DNA of 64,000 nucleotides from Bradyrhizobium erythrophlei (GCF_900129425.1 NZ_LT670817.1:620001-684000); one strand, 5' to 3'; shown: positions 8,069 to 16,797, counted from the stretch's first letter. The notes: generated by a model not told the origin, from the sequence alone. Numbers and translations are program-made.

Positions 8069-8190
8069 ATGTCCGGTTTACCCATTGGAGTCCTCAGCGC
8101 CGTCGGAATCGCGTGGGTTTCGGGGGCAACTTCGCAGACCATCCTTTCCCTGACACCCAAGTCAGTCACGGCCGGAATTGCCGTCAGCAT
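8069..8190 (+). pseudogene. LrgB/YohK-like membrane protein fragment
   Basis: About 40 codons read GVLSAVGIAWVSGATSQT, then ILSLTPKSVTAGIAVSI, which matches the conserved LAPKSVTTPIAM segment of LrgB-type proteins (partners of LrgA in murein hydrolase or metabolite export control). Nothing of the rest is present on either side. The fragment overlaps the 3' end of the opposite-strand cyclase gene, so the last few cyclase codons may be encoded by LrgB-derived DNA. Confidence 0.5.
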
Positions 8191-11100
8191 ATGCGCCATG
8201 CGTCCACAGCTCGAGCAACGCCTGAGCCTCGTTGATTTCGGGCATTTCCGCAGTCCGCGAAAAGCCGTCGAGGGCTGGCGTGAGAATGGCGCAGGCGTCA
8301 GCGGCGCGGCCGGTCGATTGGTAGAGCTTGGCGAGTGAAAGCGCGGCGAGCAACTCGTAGCTACGAGCGCCTTGCTGCTTCGCGACCGCGATGGAGGTTT
8401 GGAAGGCCTCTTCGGCCGGAGCGGAGTTCTCGGGTTCTCGCTTCAGCAGGCATTCACCGCGCAGCCGATGCAGGTACGGGTCGGTGAAATGCTCCTCCGT
8501 CTCATCCGCCATTGCCAACCCTTGGTCGATCTGCATTAGCGCCCGGTCGTAACCACCGGTCATAGCCTCAAGTTCTGCAAGCATTCCGTAGAAGGATGGA
8601 GCGCTGCTCGTGTTGCCTAGACCTATATACGACTCGAGCGCCTGCCTGAGCCCAAGTGCCCCCGACTCTGGATCGACTTGTCGGCCACGAACCCAGTTCG
8701 CTAACACCTGACCCACGTCAGCGTAAGTCCTCAGATTGTGCTCTTCCGTCAGTGCGAGTAAGGGCTCGACGGCGAGGCGCGTAGACGAGAAATCGTCGCG
8801 GCGGCTTTCAAGAACGGCCTTGAAGTAAAGCGCGCTGGCGATAGCCGGGACATGATCCAATTCGGCGGCGCGTCGGGTCGACCAGTCGGATAGCTGTCGG
8901 GCGTGCTCGAACTCCCCCAAATGCCATTCCGTCAATGCCAGGAAGTTCGTCGCGCTAACTTCAGTGTCATTGCCGAAACGAAACAGCGTTTCTGCGTCTC
9001 GTTCTTGGATGTAATCGCCCAAAGCCCGCTCGAGGACGGATCGCGCCGCTTGCAAGTCGCCGAGCTTGAGCAAGACATAACCGAGAACGCGGCGAGCCAC
9101 CCCGGCTTCCGTGGGGCGTCCTTCGGATTCGGCTTCCCGAAGGAAGGCCTCAGCTGTTTCACGCGCCTGGCGATTTTGGCCACGCATGAAGCCAATCAGG
9201 CTCTGCGCGTAGTAGGCGACGAAGCGTGCATCAGCTCCGTCCGCCGATCTCGCGAGTTCGCTGGCGCGCGCGTAGGCGGCGCCCATCTCGTCGGCGCCAA
9301 AGCCCTTCAACCACATCGCTGCATGACCATAGGCGGTGTGCAACTTCAGAAGTCGGATCGAAACACCTTCTTCTCCGACCCCTTGCTGCCGAGCCGCTCG
9401 CTCCGCTTTTTCGGCCATCGCGATCGCCCTGCCGAGATGAGCGATCGCCTCCTTGTAGGCCGAGCGGCGCAGCGCGTCTTCGCCCGCCTTGCTCCACCAC
9501 TCGATTGCGAGATTGTCGAGCCCGGCCTCGGTAAAGTGGCGGGCGATCGCCTCAGGTTCTTCCTTAGCTTCGATAAGCGCCTCCGCCGCGCGCCGGTGGA
9601 GCATCTGGCGACGGCTCCTCAAGAGGCTGTCGTATGCCGAGTCCTGAATCAGCGCATGCTTGAAACGGTAGATCGCCTCTGGCAGGACGCCCTCGACGAA
9701 GAGAAGGTCTGCGTCCAGGAGACGGCCCAAAGCGATCTGGAGCAAGCCTTCATCGAATTCCTTGCCGCTGGCTACGCCAAGACCGGCACCGCCAGGGTCG
9801 ACGGCGGTCGCATGAGAAGCGACGTTGCGCAGAACCACATAGGAAAAGCTCCGCCCCAACACCGCCCCGATCTGCGCGACTTCGCGCCCCGATCCCAAGC
9901 GGTCGAGGCGCGCCGCAAGCGACTGTTGCAAAGTCGGCGGGATCGCCTTCGCGCCCCCTTGTTCGCCGCGCTCGAGAAGCAGGCGCGTCACCTCCTCGAC
10001 GAACAACGGTACGCCGCCCGCGCGCTCGCTAACGCCCTTGATCATCTCCGTTGACAGCGTGCGTTGGTGCGCGAGTTTGGCGACCATGCGTTCAACTTGC
10101 GCATCGTCGAGCGGCGTCAGTGAAATGACGCTATGGTGCGGCCGCACGCTCCAGGGCGGCCGGAATTCCGCTCGCGCCGTCGCCAGAATCAGGAGGGGCG
10201 CCTGCGCGCCGCGATCGCTGAGCGCGCGCACGGCATCGATCGAAGTCGGGTCGAACCACTGCAAATCCTCAAAGACGAGAACAAGTGGCTGCACTCGCGC
10301 GCCGGCCATCGCCCAAGCGACCATCGCCGCCAACTGCCTGCGGTGAACCTCATCAGGCGGAAGGCTTGGCACGCGTTCAGGTGGAACCGGAATGTCGAGG
10401 AGCGGCGCGACCAGCGGCGCAAGCTCCACAGCATCGAGCTTGACGTGCGCGAGGACAGATTCGAGCTCGGCGAGCCGCCGCTCCGGCGCAACCTCAGTAC
10501 CTCCAAACCGAGCCCGTCCCCAGCCCAGGACAGGATGCAGCGGCGTATTCTGCAACAGCTGCGACGAACTCCATTCGATCCATGAGTGTGGCGTCTCGCC
10601 GAGCTGTGCTCGAAACTCTTCGACCAGCCGGGACTTGCCGATGCCGGGCTCGCCGACAATCAACACGAACTGCCCTTCGCCCGCGCGGGCACGTTCCCAG
10701 CGGCGGGCCAGGACGCGGATGTCCTCTTCGCGGCCGATGAACGGCGTGAGAAGCCGGGCGCCCTTCCTGCGGCGTCCGCCGCTTATGCGCAATATCCGAT
10801 AAAGCGTCACTGGCGTCGGGATGCCCTTGAGCTCGTGCGCGCCCTTGTCCTCAACGATGAAGAGCCCGGCGATCTGCCGCTGGACGGTTGACGCGACCAG
10901 CACGGTTCCCGGCTCGGCTGCAGCCTGAACTCTCGCCGCAATATTGGGCGCTTCCCCGAACACCTCGCCTGCGGCGTCGACGATGACAGGGCCGCTCTCC
11001 AACCCGACGCGGGCGACCAGTTCTGGAAGGCCAGCGCCGGCGTTGCGCGCGTTGAGTGCCTCAAGCGAGCGCTGTATCGCTAACGCGGCACGTACAGCGC

Positions 11101-11566
11101 GTTCCGCGTCGTTTTCCTCGGCTTGAGGGTAGCCAAAAAGGGCCATCAGCCCGTCGCCTAGTTTCTTCAGCACGTGGCCGCCAAGCCCGGTCACTGCATT
11201 CGACGCGTCGTCGAGATAGGCATTGACCATATTGCGCCAGTCTTCCGGGTCGAGCCGTGAGGCAAGGCTGGTCGAGCCAACCAAATCGCAGAACATCACG
11301 GTGATCGGGCGGCGCTCGGCGGTGTCCTTAGCGGCTTCGTTGGTTTCCAGTCCAGGGCCGGATAGCGGCGCTGGTTCGCTCGCGTCAGCGCGCAAGAAGG
11401 CGATCGCGTCGAGTAGCTTACGGCGATGCCCGACAAATCCGACACCAAGATCCTTCAAGTCCTCCGCCGTCAAACTCGGCAGGACCGTGTCGTCGACCTT
11501 ATTCTCGCGAAATGCCGCCTCATATTGTTCGAGGCCAAGCCTCCGCAGCCAACCTCCGACGTCCAT
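8162..11566 (-). CDS. SAM-adenylate cyclase-ATPase-TPR regulator
   Basis: The product is 1134 residues from the ATG at 11566; the open frame extends 101 codons further upstream into unrelated DNA. In order: SAM-like domain (1-62, WLRRLGLEQYEAAFRENKVD); class III nucleotide cyclase domain (about 87-258) with metal Asp94 in MFCDLVGST, KLGDGLMALFGYP and GEAPNIAARVQ; AAA/STAND-type ATPase with Walker A GEPGIGKS (305-312) and Walker B VFEDLQW; and long C-terminal TPR repeats. This architecture is common in Bradyrhizobium and is thought to be a signal-responsive cyclase, but ligands and targets are unknown. No partner gene is adjacent. Remnants of other genes flank it on both sides, so it sits in a rearranged spot. 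Its own frame is intact. Confidence 0.85.
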   Translation of the reverse strand: MDVGGWLRRLGLEQYEAAFRENKVDDTVLPSLTAEDLKDLGVGFVGHRRKLLDAIAFLRADASEPAPLSGPGLETNEAAKDTAERRPITVMFCDLVGSTSLASRLDPEDWRNMVNAYLDDASNAVTGLGGHVLKKLGDGLMALFGYPQAEENDAERAVRAALAIQRSLEALNARNAGAGLPELVARVGLESGPVIVDAAGEVFGEAPNIAARVQAAAEPGTVLVASTVQRQIAGLFIVEDKGAHELKGIPTPVTLYRILRISGGRRRKGARLLTPFIGREEDIRVLARRWERARAGEGQFVLIVGEPGIGKSRLVEEFRAQLGETPHSWIEWSSSQLLQNTPLHPVLGWGRARFGGTEVAPERRLAELESVLAHVKLDAVELAPLVAPLLDIPVPPERVPSLPPDEVHRRQLAAMVAWAMAGARVQPLVLVFEDLQWFDPTSIDAVRALSDRGAQAPLLILATARAEFRPPWSVRPHHSVISLTPLDDAQVERMVAKLAHQRTLSTEMIKGVSERAGGVPLFVEEVTRLLLERGEQGGAKAIPPTLQQSLAARLDRLGSGREVAQIGAVLGRSFSYVVLRNVASHATAVDPGGAGLGVASGKEFDEGLLQIALGRLLDADLLFVEGVLPEAIYRFKHALIQDSAYDSLLRSRRQMLHRRAAEALIEAKEEPEAIARHFTEAGLDNLAIEWWSKAGEDALRRSAYKEAIAHLGRAIAMAEKAERAARQQGVGEEGVSIRLLKLHTAYGHAAMWLKGFGADEMGAAYARASELARSADGADARFVAYYAQSLIGFMRGQNRQARETAEAFLREAESEGRPTEAGVARRVLGYVLLKLGDLQAARSVLERALGDYIQERDAETLFRFGNDTEVSATNFLALTEWHLGEFEHARQLSDWSTRRAAELDHVPAIASALYFKAVLESRRDDFSSTRLAVEPLLALTEEHNLRTYADVGQVLANWVRGRQVDPESGALGLRQALESYIGLGNTSSAPSFYGMLAELEAMTGGYDRALMQIDQGLAMADETEEHFTDPYLHRLRGECLLKREPENSAPAEEAFQTSIAVAKQQGARSYELLAALSLAKLYQSTGRAADACAILTPALDGFSRTAEMPEINEAQALLELWTHGAYADGNSGRD

Positions 11567-11869
11567 GGCGGCCGCCCTCGTTCGCGCAACGCTGCATGAT
11601 CCCTCACGCGAGACAGCCTGTCTAGGGTTGCGCGCTTTTTGGATGACCGCTTTGGGTCTTTGCGATGGTGCGCCCGAAACGGACGTCACATCCTGCAGCA
11701 GCGTTGCCAAGGCGGTGAGCACCGCAATGTCAACATAGGGAGCGGCGCCAACACGCCAGGTCGCGCGGGCCGCCCGATCGAACATCCAGGTCGGAATCTC
11801 CAGCCATCGCGCGGATGCCCGACCAGAGAGGCTGCAACGGAAAACCTCTCTGCCAGCCCTATCCACCAC
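11567..11869 (-). pseudogene. fragment of an accessory-region protein upstream of the cyclase
   Basis: In frame with the cyclase but before its start lie about 100 codons beginning MVDRAGREVFRCSLSGRASA. From memory this opening (VDRAG-xVFRCSLSGRASARWLEIPxWMFDRA) recurs in short proteins next to phage-type recombinases in rhizobial islands, so it is probably the start of such a gene cut off at about residue 65. It is unlikely to be part of the cyclase protein. Confidence 0.4.
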
Positions 11870-11949
11870 CTCATCAATATGGACCAGGCATCCGGCCCAA
11901 GGATGCCACGGATAAAGAAGCTCGTACTCCGCGATCCCGTGGGCGTTCC

Positions 11950-12088
11950 GTCGTCGTGTTGTACAACAGCATCAGAACTCATCGATCCCTTGACAAGGAT
12001 GCGCCGGTCACCCGCCAAATTCAGCGAATCGGAAGCATCAAATCACACGCCATCCTTCGGACTTCACCACCGCTACGCCCGAGCTTAA
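11950..12088 (+). pseudogene. C-terminal remnant of an integrase-core (IS481-like) transposase
   Basis: The translation YNSIRTHRSLDKDAPVTR followed by IQRIGSIKSHAIL is the usual end of the rve-type transposases common in Bradyrhizobium. One extra base near 12057 shifts the frame, after which the expected ending GLHHRYARA and TAA (12086-12088) appear. Only this tail survives. The stop is followed directly by the first of three 15-bp IS-end repeats. Confidence 0.65.
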
Positions 12089-12089
12089 G

Positions 12090-12104
12090 TTTTCGGTACA
12101 CACA
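12090..12104. repeat. IS-end repeat, copy 1 (ttttcggtacacaca)
   Basis: An identical 15-bp copy of the sequence at 12233 and 12461. Read on the minus strand it begins TGTGTGTACC, fitting the TGT...ACA termini of IS481/IS3-type elements. It lies 1 nt after the stop of the transposase C-terminal remnant. Confidence 0.7.
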
Positions 12105-12187
12105 ACCGCGTTCTCAGCTTCAAGCCGCAGCTTCGACTTGAATGGCGAGGCCAGCACTGCCAGAACGAAACAGAAGAGCCCGATCAT
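12105..12187 (-). pseudogene. N-terminal remnant of an integrase-core transposase
   Basis: Reading from the ATG at 12187 the protein is MIGLFCFVLAVLASPFKSK followed by LRLEAENA, the standard opening of Bradyrhizobium integrase-core transposases (normally continuing ALRHQLIVLRRK). At residue 28 the sequence turns into IS-end repeat copy 1 and homology ends. Confidence 0.6.
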
Positions 12188-12232
12188 TCCGCCAGCTTAG
12201 GCGATTCCATCACGGCATCAACTCGGATAAGG

Positions 12233-12247
12233 TTTTCGGTACACACA
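12233..12247. repeat. IS-end repeat, copy 2 (ttttcggtacacaca)
   Basis: Second identical copy, same orientation, 143 bp from copy 1. It forms the 3' boundary of the second transposase N-terminal remnant. Confidence 0.7.
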
Positions 12248-12411
12248 GCCAAACAAATAGAAAACGATCCGTATTGTTGAGGTGCGGTCGCCTTCGGTGT
12301 TCGCCGGCGAAGCACATTGACCTGTTGCCGCAGGTTTTCTGCTTCCAGCGTTGCTCTCGCCTTGAAGCGCGAAGCCAGGATACCGAGAATCAGCTTGAAC
12401 AGATCGGTCAT
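12248..12411 (-). pseudogene. second N-terminal transposase remnant
   Basis: From the ATG at 12411 the translation MTDLFKLILGILASRFKARA then TLEAENLRQQVNVLRRRTPK is the start of another integrase-core transposase of the same broad type but a different subfamily from the 12187 remnant. Homology fades after about residue 42 and the frame then runs into IS-end repeat copy 2. Confidence 0.6.
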
Positions 12412-12460
12412 CAGGATGCGAGCTTACGCCGTCCGCTTGCTGCGTCTACGCCGAATCGAA

Positions 12461-12475
12461 TTTTCGGTACACACA
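12461..12475. repeat. IS-end repeat, copy 3 (ttttcggtacacaca)
   Basis: Third identical copy, same orientation, 228 bp from copy 2. No transposase fragment could be recognised on its far side. Confidence 0.7.
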
Positions 12476-12782
12476 GCGTCGTAGGCGCGACGACCGGACA
12501 CCTTCATTCTCTTCGAGAACGGTGTCAGGCGCAACCGGCTAGTGTTGCAAATACGGCGGATCGAATGCCGTCCGCCTTCGCTCGCACTCGAGCAAGTCGC
12601 ACTCGGCCACCGATCGTCGGTTTCACCGTTGGCTGCAGCCTAGGCGCGCTGTTACAGGCCGCGAGGGGGCCCTAGTCCTTGGCGTTGCCAACCGGCTTCG
12701 CCCTTCTGGCTCTGGCGCTGGGTGCTTCGGTCGAGGCTGTTCGCGCCCGACCGAGTTAACCTGCCAGTCCTAGCCAACCTGC
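12476..12782. other. intergenic, no gene seen
   Basis: About 300 bp between the IS remnants and the dehalogenase gene. Frames on both strands are open only briefly, and their translations look like random GC-rich sequence without start signals or family motifs. Confidence 0.5.
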
Positions 12783-13532
12783 TTAGCGCCAAAGCCTGAT
12801 CATTTGAGTGGCGACGCCCGGAAGATCCGGTGCGACAATCTGTGGCTGGGGTAACCCATCTACGGGCAGAGGAGCATTCCCGGGTCTTGCGATGAGCGCT
12901 CCTGAGCAGCCAATGCTTTGTGCACCGATCGTGTCCCATACGTGGGCTGCCACCATGCAAATCGCCGCCGGGGCCACACCCAATTCTTCGGCGACCATGT
13001 GGTACACCTGCGGGGCAGGTTTGAAGCGACGAACGCGATCGACACTGAACGACCTTTCAAACCAACCATCAATACCTGCGTGCTTTAGCGGGCTGGTTTG
13101 CGGATCGGGTGGCGAATTAGTGCATGTTACCAAACGGAACCCTGCATCCTTCAATTGTTGCAACCCTGCTGGCACATCAGCGTGGGCCGGCATTGTCAGC
13201 ATCCGTGTTCTCAGTTCGTCAACGTCCGCCTCGGTGACCGGGACCTTGTGGATCGAGCCCAACATCTTCAAAACACCCCGCCCCAGGGTGAAAAAGGTCG
13301 TATAGGGGCCCGACAAGGTTATTGCATCTGAATAAAGGATAAGCTGTCCAAACCACTCGCGCAGAACCTTTCGATCGCCGAATAACCGTTGAAACAGTGG
13401 TGCTATGAATTCGATATCGAGCAGAGTCTCATTGACATCGAATACGCAGATAGATGGAGCAGGAGCAATCATCTTAGTTATTTGATCATCTGCAAGCGAC
13501 CGCTCTGCCGAGCTCAAGACTTCACCACCCAT
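12783..13532 (-). CDS. HAD-superfamily type II haloacid dehalogenase-like hydrolase
   Basis: The 249-residue product carries the HAD motifs: the nucleophile region ICVFDVNETLLDIE, motif II LVTCTNSP, Lys in RRFKPAPQVYHMVAEELG, and a late acidic region AAHVWDTIGAQ. This is the 2-haloacid dehalogenase (type II) subgroup, which hydrolyses C-halogen bonds through an aspartyl ester, though many members act on other substrates. In the last motif the canonical SSNxWD is replaced by AAHVWD, seen in several relatives. The ATG at 13532 has AAGGAG 7 nt upstream and is preferred to earlier in-frame codons. The gene stands alone. Confidence 0.8.
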   Translation of the reverse strand: MGGEVLSSAERSLADDQITKMIAPAPSICVFDVNETLLDIEFIAPLFQRLFGDRKVLREWFGQLILYSDAITLSGPYTTFFTLGRGVLKMLGSIHKVPVTEADVDELRTRMLTMPAHADVPAGLQQLKDAGFRLVTCTNSPPDPQTSPLKHAGIDGWFERSFSVDRVRRFKPAPQVYHMVAEELGVAPAAICMVAAHVWDTIGAQSIGCSGALIARPGNAPLPVDGLPQPQIVAPDLPGVATQMIRLWR

Positions 13533-13811
13533 AGCTTGCTCCTTTTCAATTTGCGGGCCGGTACCTACGTCCTTGGACACGTGCGGTTGATAGTGGCCAT
13601 CCGCTGCCCCAAGGCGGGGCGCTCGAGGCGCCGACCTTGGGGACGAATCCGACCCTCAGGCGTTAAGACGCGGACCCGCCAATGGCGCGTGCTCATGCGA
13701 CCTTAGCAGGGTTTTCAGCCGGCCGTCCCGAACATGGTCTGCTACCTGATAGGAGAGCAGCCGCGCCACACCGGGCGTCTGCGAAAGCGCGACGTTATTC
13801 GGAACCCACGC

Positions 13812-14315
13812 TCAAGCTGTTGTCTTGTTGCGGCCCTGGGCCTTGGCATGCTCCGGCGAGGATCGTCGCACACCGGGACCCGGATGCACATGAACGGCTT
13901 TGGCGGTCAGCGGTTCACCGCATTCCGAGCAGACCATTATGGGATCGAACATCTTCTTGCAGCTCTTGTGTTCGTGCAGCACCGGCCGACCGCGCGAGTC
14001 AACCATGTGAATGTTGCCCCAGTGCACGATCGACATGATGATCGGATAGAGGTCGAGTCCCCTCTGTGTCAGGATGTATTCGTGGCGCGTTGGTGATTCC
14101 TGATAGGGGACCCGGCGCAGAACCCCGAAGCGAACCAACTTCTTTAGCCGGTCGGCGAGCAAATGCCGGGTGATGCCGAGCGATGCCTGGAAATCATCGA
14201 ACCTGCGGATGCGAAGAAAGCATTCGCGCAGGATGAGCAGGCTCCAGCGGTCGCCGATTACAGCCACGGTGCGGGCCAACGAGCATGGTTCGTCCTCGAG
14301 CGCGTCCCATTTCAT
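13812..14315 (-). CDS. HxlR-family transcriptional regulator
   Basis: A 167-residue HxlR winged-helix protein: CSLARTVAVIGDRWSLLILR, RRFDDFQASLGITRHLLADR, LKKLVRFGVLRRVPYQESP and RHEYILTQRGLDLYPI. The C terminus adds a CxxC pair (VCSECGEPL) that could bind zinc or sense thiol or metal stress. The ATG at 14315 has GGAG about 6 nt upstream. The gene diverges from the catabolic operon at 14509, and the shared intergenic region holds palindromes with half-site TTCTA. It is therefore probably an autoregulated repressor of that operon. Ligand unknown; an acyl-CoA or aromatic compound is plausible. Confidence 0.85.
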   Translation of the reverse strand: MKWDALEDEPCSLARTVAVIGDRWSLLILRECFLRIRRFDDFQASLGITRHLLADRLKKLVRFGVLRRVPYQESPTRHEYILTQRGLDLYPIIMSIVHWGNIHMVDSRGRPVLHEHKSCKKMFDPIMVCSECGEPLTAKAVHVHPGPGVRRSSPEHAKAQGRNKTTA

Positions 14316-14356
14316 CAATGTCTCCAATAGTCTGCAACCGCAAATACCCTTTTTAA

Positions 14357-14370
14357 TTCTAAATCAGAAC
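14357..14370. promoter_or_regulatory. imperfect palindrome, candidate HxlR operator 1
   Basis: ttctaaatcagaac carries the same half-sites as the perfect palindrome at 14432 (GTTCT and AGAAC). It sits 42 bp upstream of the HxlR start, where binding would autoregulate. Confidence 0.45.
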
Positions 14371-14426
14371 GTACGGATGTTCAACACATGTTCTGTCATA
14401 TCACGTTCAAATCAACAAATCTCCCA

Positions 14427-14455
14427 TTGACAGTTCTAAAATAGAACTCTATCGA
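14427..14455 (+). promoter_or_regulatory. sigma70-type promoter of the catabolic operon
   Basis: TTGACA at 14427-14432, a 17-bp spacer and TATCGA at 14450-14455, oriented towards the operon. The -35 box matches consensus exactly; the -10 box matches four of six positions. Confidence 0.5.
14432..14448. promoter_or_regulatory. perfect 17-bp palindrome, candidate HxlR operator 2
   Basis: AGTTCTA-AAA-TAGAACT occupies the spacer of the predicted promoter, starting on the last base of its -35 box. A protein bound here would block RNA polymerase. Its half-site recurs at 14357. Confidence 0.6.
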
Positions 14456-14508
14456 TACGCACGTTCAATATGGCGATGGGCGACCGCCAAATCGAAAGGA
14501 AGGCGCAC

Positions 14509-15147
14509 ATGGCTGCTCCGCTCAAGGTCGAATTTCACTTCGATTTCGGCAGTCCGAACGCGTATCTGGCCGAGCTCGCGCTGCCGGGGATCGAGCAGCG
14601 TACGGGCGCCAAGTTCGACTACGTCCCGGTCCTGCTCGGAGGCGTCTACAAGGCGACCGGCAACATGTCGCCCGCCGACTCGCTGCGCGGGATCAAGAAC
14701 AAGCCCGACTACAACGCGCTCGAGACCCAGCGCTTCCTGCGCCGCCACAACATCACGAAGTTCAAGCTGAATCCGTTCTTTCCGGTGAACACTTTGATGC
14801 TGATGCGCGGCGTCGTCGCAGCCGATCTCGAGGGGCTGTTCGAGTCCTATTTCCGCGCCGCCTATCACCACATGTGGGTCGAGCCTAAGAAGATGGACGA
14901 TCCGCAAGTCTTCCGTGATGCATTTCTGGCTTCCGGCCTCGACATTGATCGCCTCATCGCTCGTGCCCAGAAGGACGACGTCAAGAAGAAACTGATCGAG
15001 AACACCAATGGCGCTGTGGCGCGCGGCACGTTCGGCTCGCCGACATTCTTCGTCGGCAACGAGATCTATTTCGGCAAGGACAGCCTGCGCGACGTAGAGG
15101 ACGAAATCGTCGCACAGCTGGCTGCTGGGCAGCGCAAGACCGCCTGA
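14509..15147 (+). CDS. DsbA-family 2-hydroxychromene-2-carboxylate isomerase-like protein
   Basis: The 212-residue product begins MAAPLKVEFHFDFGSPNAYL; FDFGSPNAY is the GST-kappa / HCCA isomerase active-site block, where Ser14 would activate glutathione. The thioredoxin-fold C terminus FGSPTFFVGNEIYFGKDSL is also typical. True HCCA isomerases act in naphthalene breakdown; many homologues sit in other acyl-CoA operons with unknown substrates, so the exact reaction is open. The ATG at 14509 follows AAGGAAGG. First gene of the operon controlled by the HxlR-type promoter. Confidence 0.8.
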   Translation: MAAPLKVEFHFDFGSPNAYLAELALPGIEQRTGAKFDYVPVLLGGVYKATGNMSPADSLRGIKNKPDYNALETQRFLRRHNITKFKLNPFFPVNTLMLMRGVVAADLEGLFESYFRAAYHHMWVEPKKMDDPQVFRDAFLASGLDIDRLIARAQKDDVKKKLIENTNGAVARGTFGSPTFFVGNEIYFGKDSLRDVEDEIVAQLAAGQRKTA

Positions 15148-15205
15148 AAGTGCCCTAGCATCCAGACAAGCCGAGCGCGCAAGGGCCCTGCAACGGGAGT
15201 TGTGA

Positions 15206-16753
15206 TTGGTGAGTTGGCAGCAGGCTGAAGCCGAGATCGTGAATACGTTGCCCCACCGCCTCCACGAGGTGAAGGACCCGTATGTTGCCGTCTCGCCCGA
15301 CCGGACGGCGCTGATCGACGACAAGGCCACGCTGACCTATTGCGACTTCGATCGGGCGGTAGGAGGCGCGGTGGATGCGCTAAGGGCGCTCGGCATCCGC
15401 GCCGGCGATCGCGTGATGCTCGTGAGCGAGAACTCGATTCCACTCGCCTGTCTCCTGTTAGCCGCAAGCCGCCTCGATGTCTGGGCGATTGTTACCAATG
15501 CGCGCCTGTCGCCCCGCGAACTCGAGCTGATCAGGGATCACAGCGGCGCTAGGCGCATGCTCTTCACGATTGACGTCTCGGCGGAAGCGGCCGCGCATGC
15601 GGCGCGCTGCGACGCGCCGGTGCAGGATGTCGGGGCGCTCCGCGGCATTGGCGTTTCCGCGCTGAACCAGGTGACTAAGCCCGAGCCAGTCGAGGCCGAC
15701 GGCGCACGCCAGGTCGCGGTCCTCATCTACACCTCCGGCACGACCGGAACGCCCAAGGGCGTCATGCTCACGCATCGGAACCTGCTGTTCTCGGCCAGGA
15801 GTACCGCGACCTTACGCAGCATGACGGCGGAGGACGTGCAGTATTGCGTGCTGCCGATCTCGCATATCGTCGGCATCTCGCTGCTGACGATGACGCTGAT
15901 GGTCGGCGCGGTGACCCGGCTGGTCAGCAAGTACAGCCCGACCGGGCTCGCCAAGGCGCTGGCCGAGGAAGGCATCACGATCCTCAACGGCGTGCCCGCC
16001 ACCTATCAGCGACTGCTGGAATACAAACAGACGGCGGGCTTGCCGAAACTGGAGCGTGGCGCGCTGCGGCTGATGGGCGTCGCGGGGGCGCCGCTCGATC
16101 TCGAACTCAAGGCGCGAGTGGAGAAGGAACTCGGACTTCCCCTGTTGAACGCATTTGGCATCACGGAATGCTCGCCTGGGATTTCCGGCGTTCGGCCGGA
16201 GGCGCCGCGCAGCGACAATTCGCTCGGTACCCTGATTTCGGGCATCGAGGCCCGAATCGCGGGGCGTGACGGCGCCACGGCGGCGAACGGCGAAACCGGC
16301 GAATTGCATGTCCGCGGGCCGAACGTGATGCGCGGCTATTACCGCGCGCCAGGCCTCACGGCGAAAGCGATCGATCCGGACGGATGGTTCAACACCGGCG
16401 ACCTCGCGCGTTTCGAAGGCGATGCGTTGTTCATCGTTGGCCGCGCCAAGGAGATGATCATCCGTTCCGGCTTCAATGTCTATCCGTCCGAGATTGAGGC
16501 GGTGCTGAGCACGCATTCCGCCGTGGTGCAATGCGCCGTGGTCGGCCGGCCGGTCGAGGGCAACGAAGAGATTGTGGCCTTCGTCCAGCTGCTGAAGGGC
16601 GCCACAGCAACCGCGCAGGACCTCATGGCTCATATCGCGCCGCAGCTCACCTCCTACAAGCGACCGTCCGAGATCATCCTCATGGACGCACTGCCCGCTA
16701 CCTCGACGGGCAAGCTGCTGAAACACAAATTGGCGGAGTCGCTGCGCAAATGA
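15206..16753 (+). CDS. AMP-forming acyl-CoA ligase
   Basis: A 515-residue ANL-superfamily enzyme that would activate a carboxylic acid to its CoA thioester through an acyl-adenylate. Motifs are complete: P-loop YTSGTTGTPKGVMLTHRN, A5 region NAFGITECSPG, GWFNTGDLARF, RAKEMIIRSGFNVYPSEIE and the catalytic C-terminal Lys in STGKLLKHKL. The start is uncertain between TTG 15206 and GTG 15209, both behind GGGAG at 15196. It follows the isomerase by 58 nt. Acid chain or ring type cannot be read from sequence, but the company of two acyl-CoA dehydrogenases suggests a saturated or alicyclic acid. Confidence 0.85.
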   Translation: MVSWQQAEAEIVNTLPHRLHEVKDPYVAVSPDRTALIDDKATLTYCDFDRAVGGAVDALRALGIRAGDRVMLVSENSIPLACLLLAASRLDVWAIVTNARLSPRELELIRDHSGARRMLFTIDVSAEAAAHAARCDAPVQDVGALRGIGVSALNQVTKPEPVEADGARQVAVLIYTSGTTGTPKGVMLTHRNLLFSARSTATLRSMTAEDVQYCVLPISHIVGISLLTMTLMVGAVTRLVSKYSPTGLAKALAEEGITILNGVPATYQRLLEYKQTAGLPKLERGALRLMGVAGAPLDLELKARVEKELGLPLLNAFGITECSPGISGVRPEAPRSDNSLGTLISGIEARIAGRDGATAANGETGELHVRGPNVMRGYYRAPGLTAKAIDPDGWFNTGDLARFEGDALFIVGRAKEMIIRSGFNVYPSEIEAVLSTHSAVVQCAVVGRPVEGNEEIVAFVQLLKGATATAQDLMAHIAPQLTSYKRPSEIILMDALPATSTGKLLKHKLAESLRK

Positions 16754-16797
16754 AGCGGGCGAGATCGCTTCACCCCCAGCAAATTCGGAGAAGACCC

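Noticed and set aside
12142..12675. Plus-strand frame of 177 codons across the IS remnants
   Set aside because: It crosses three IS-end repeats and opposite-strand transposase fragments and has no start signal.
14449..15330. Minus-strand open frame opposite the DsbA-type isomerase
   Set aside because: Shadow of a well-supported gene on the other strand; it also runs across the intergenic promoter.
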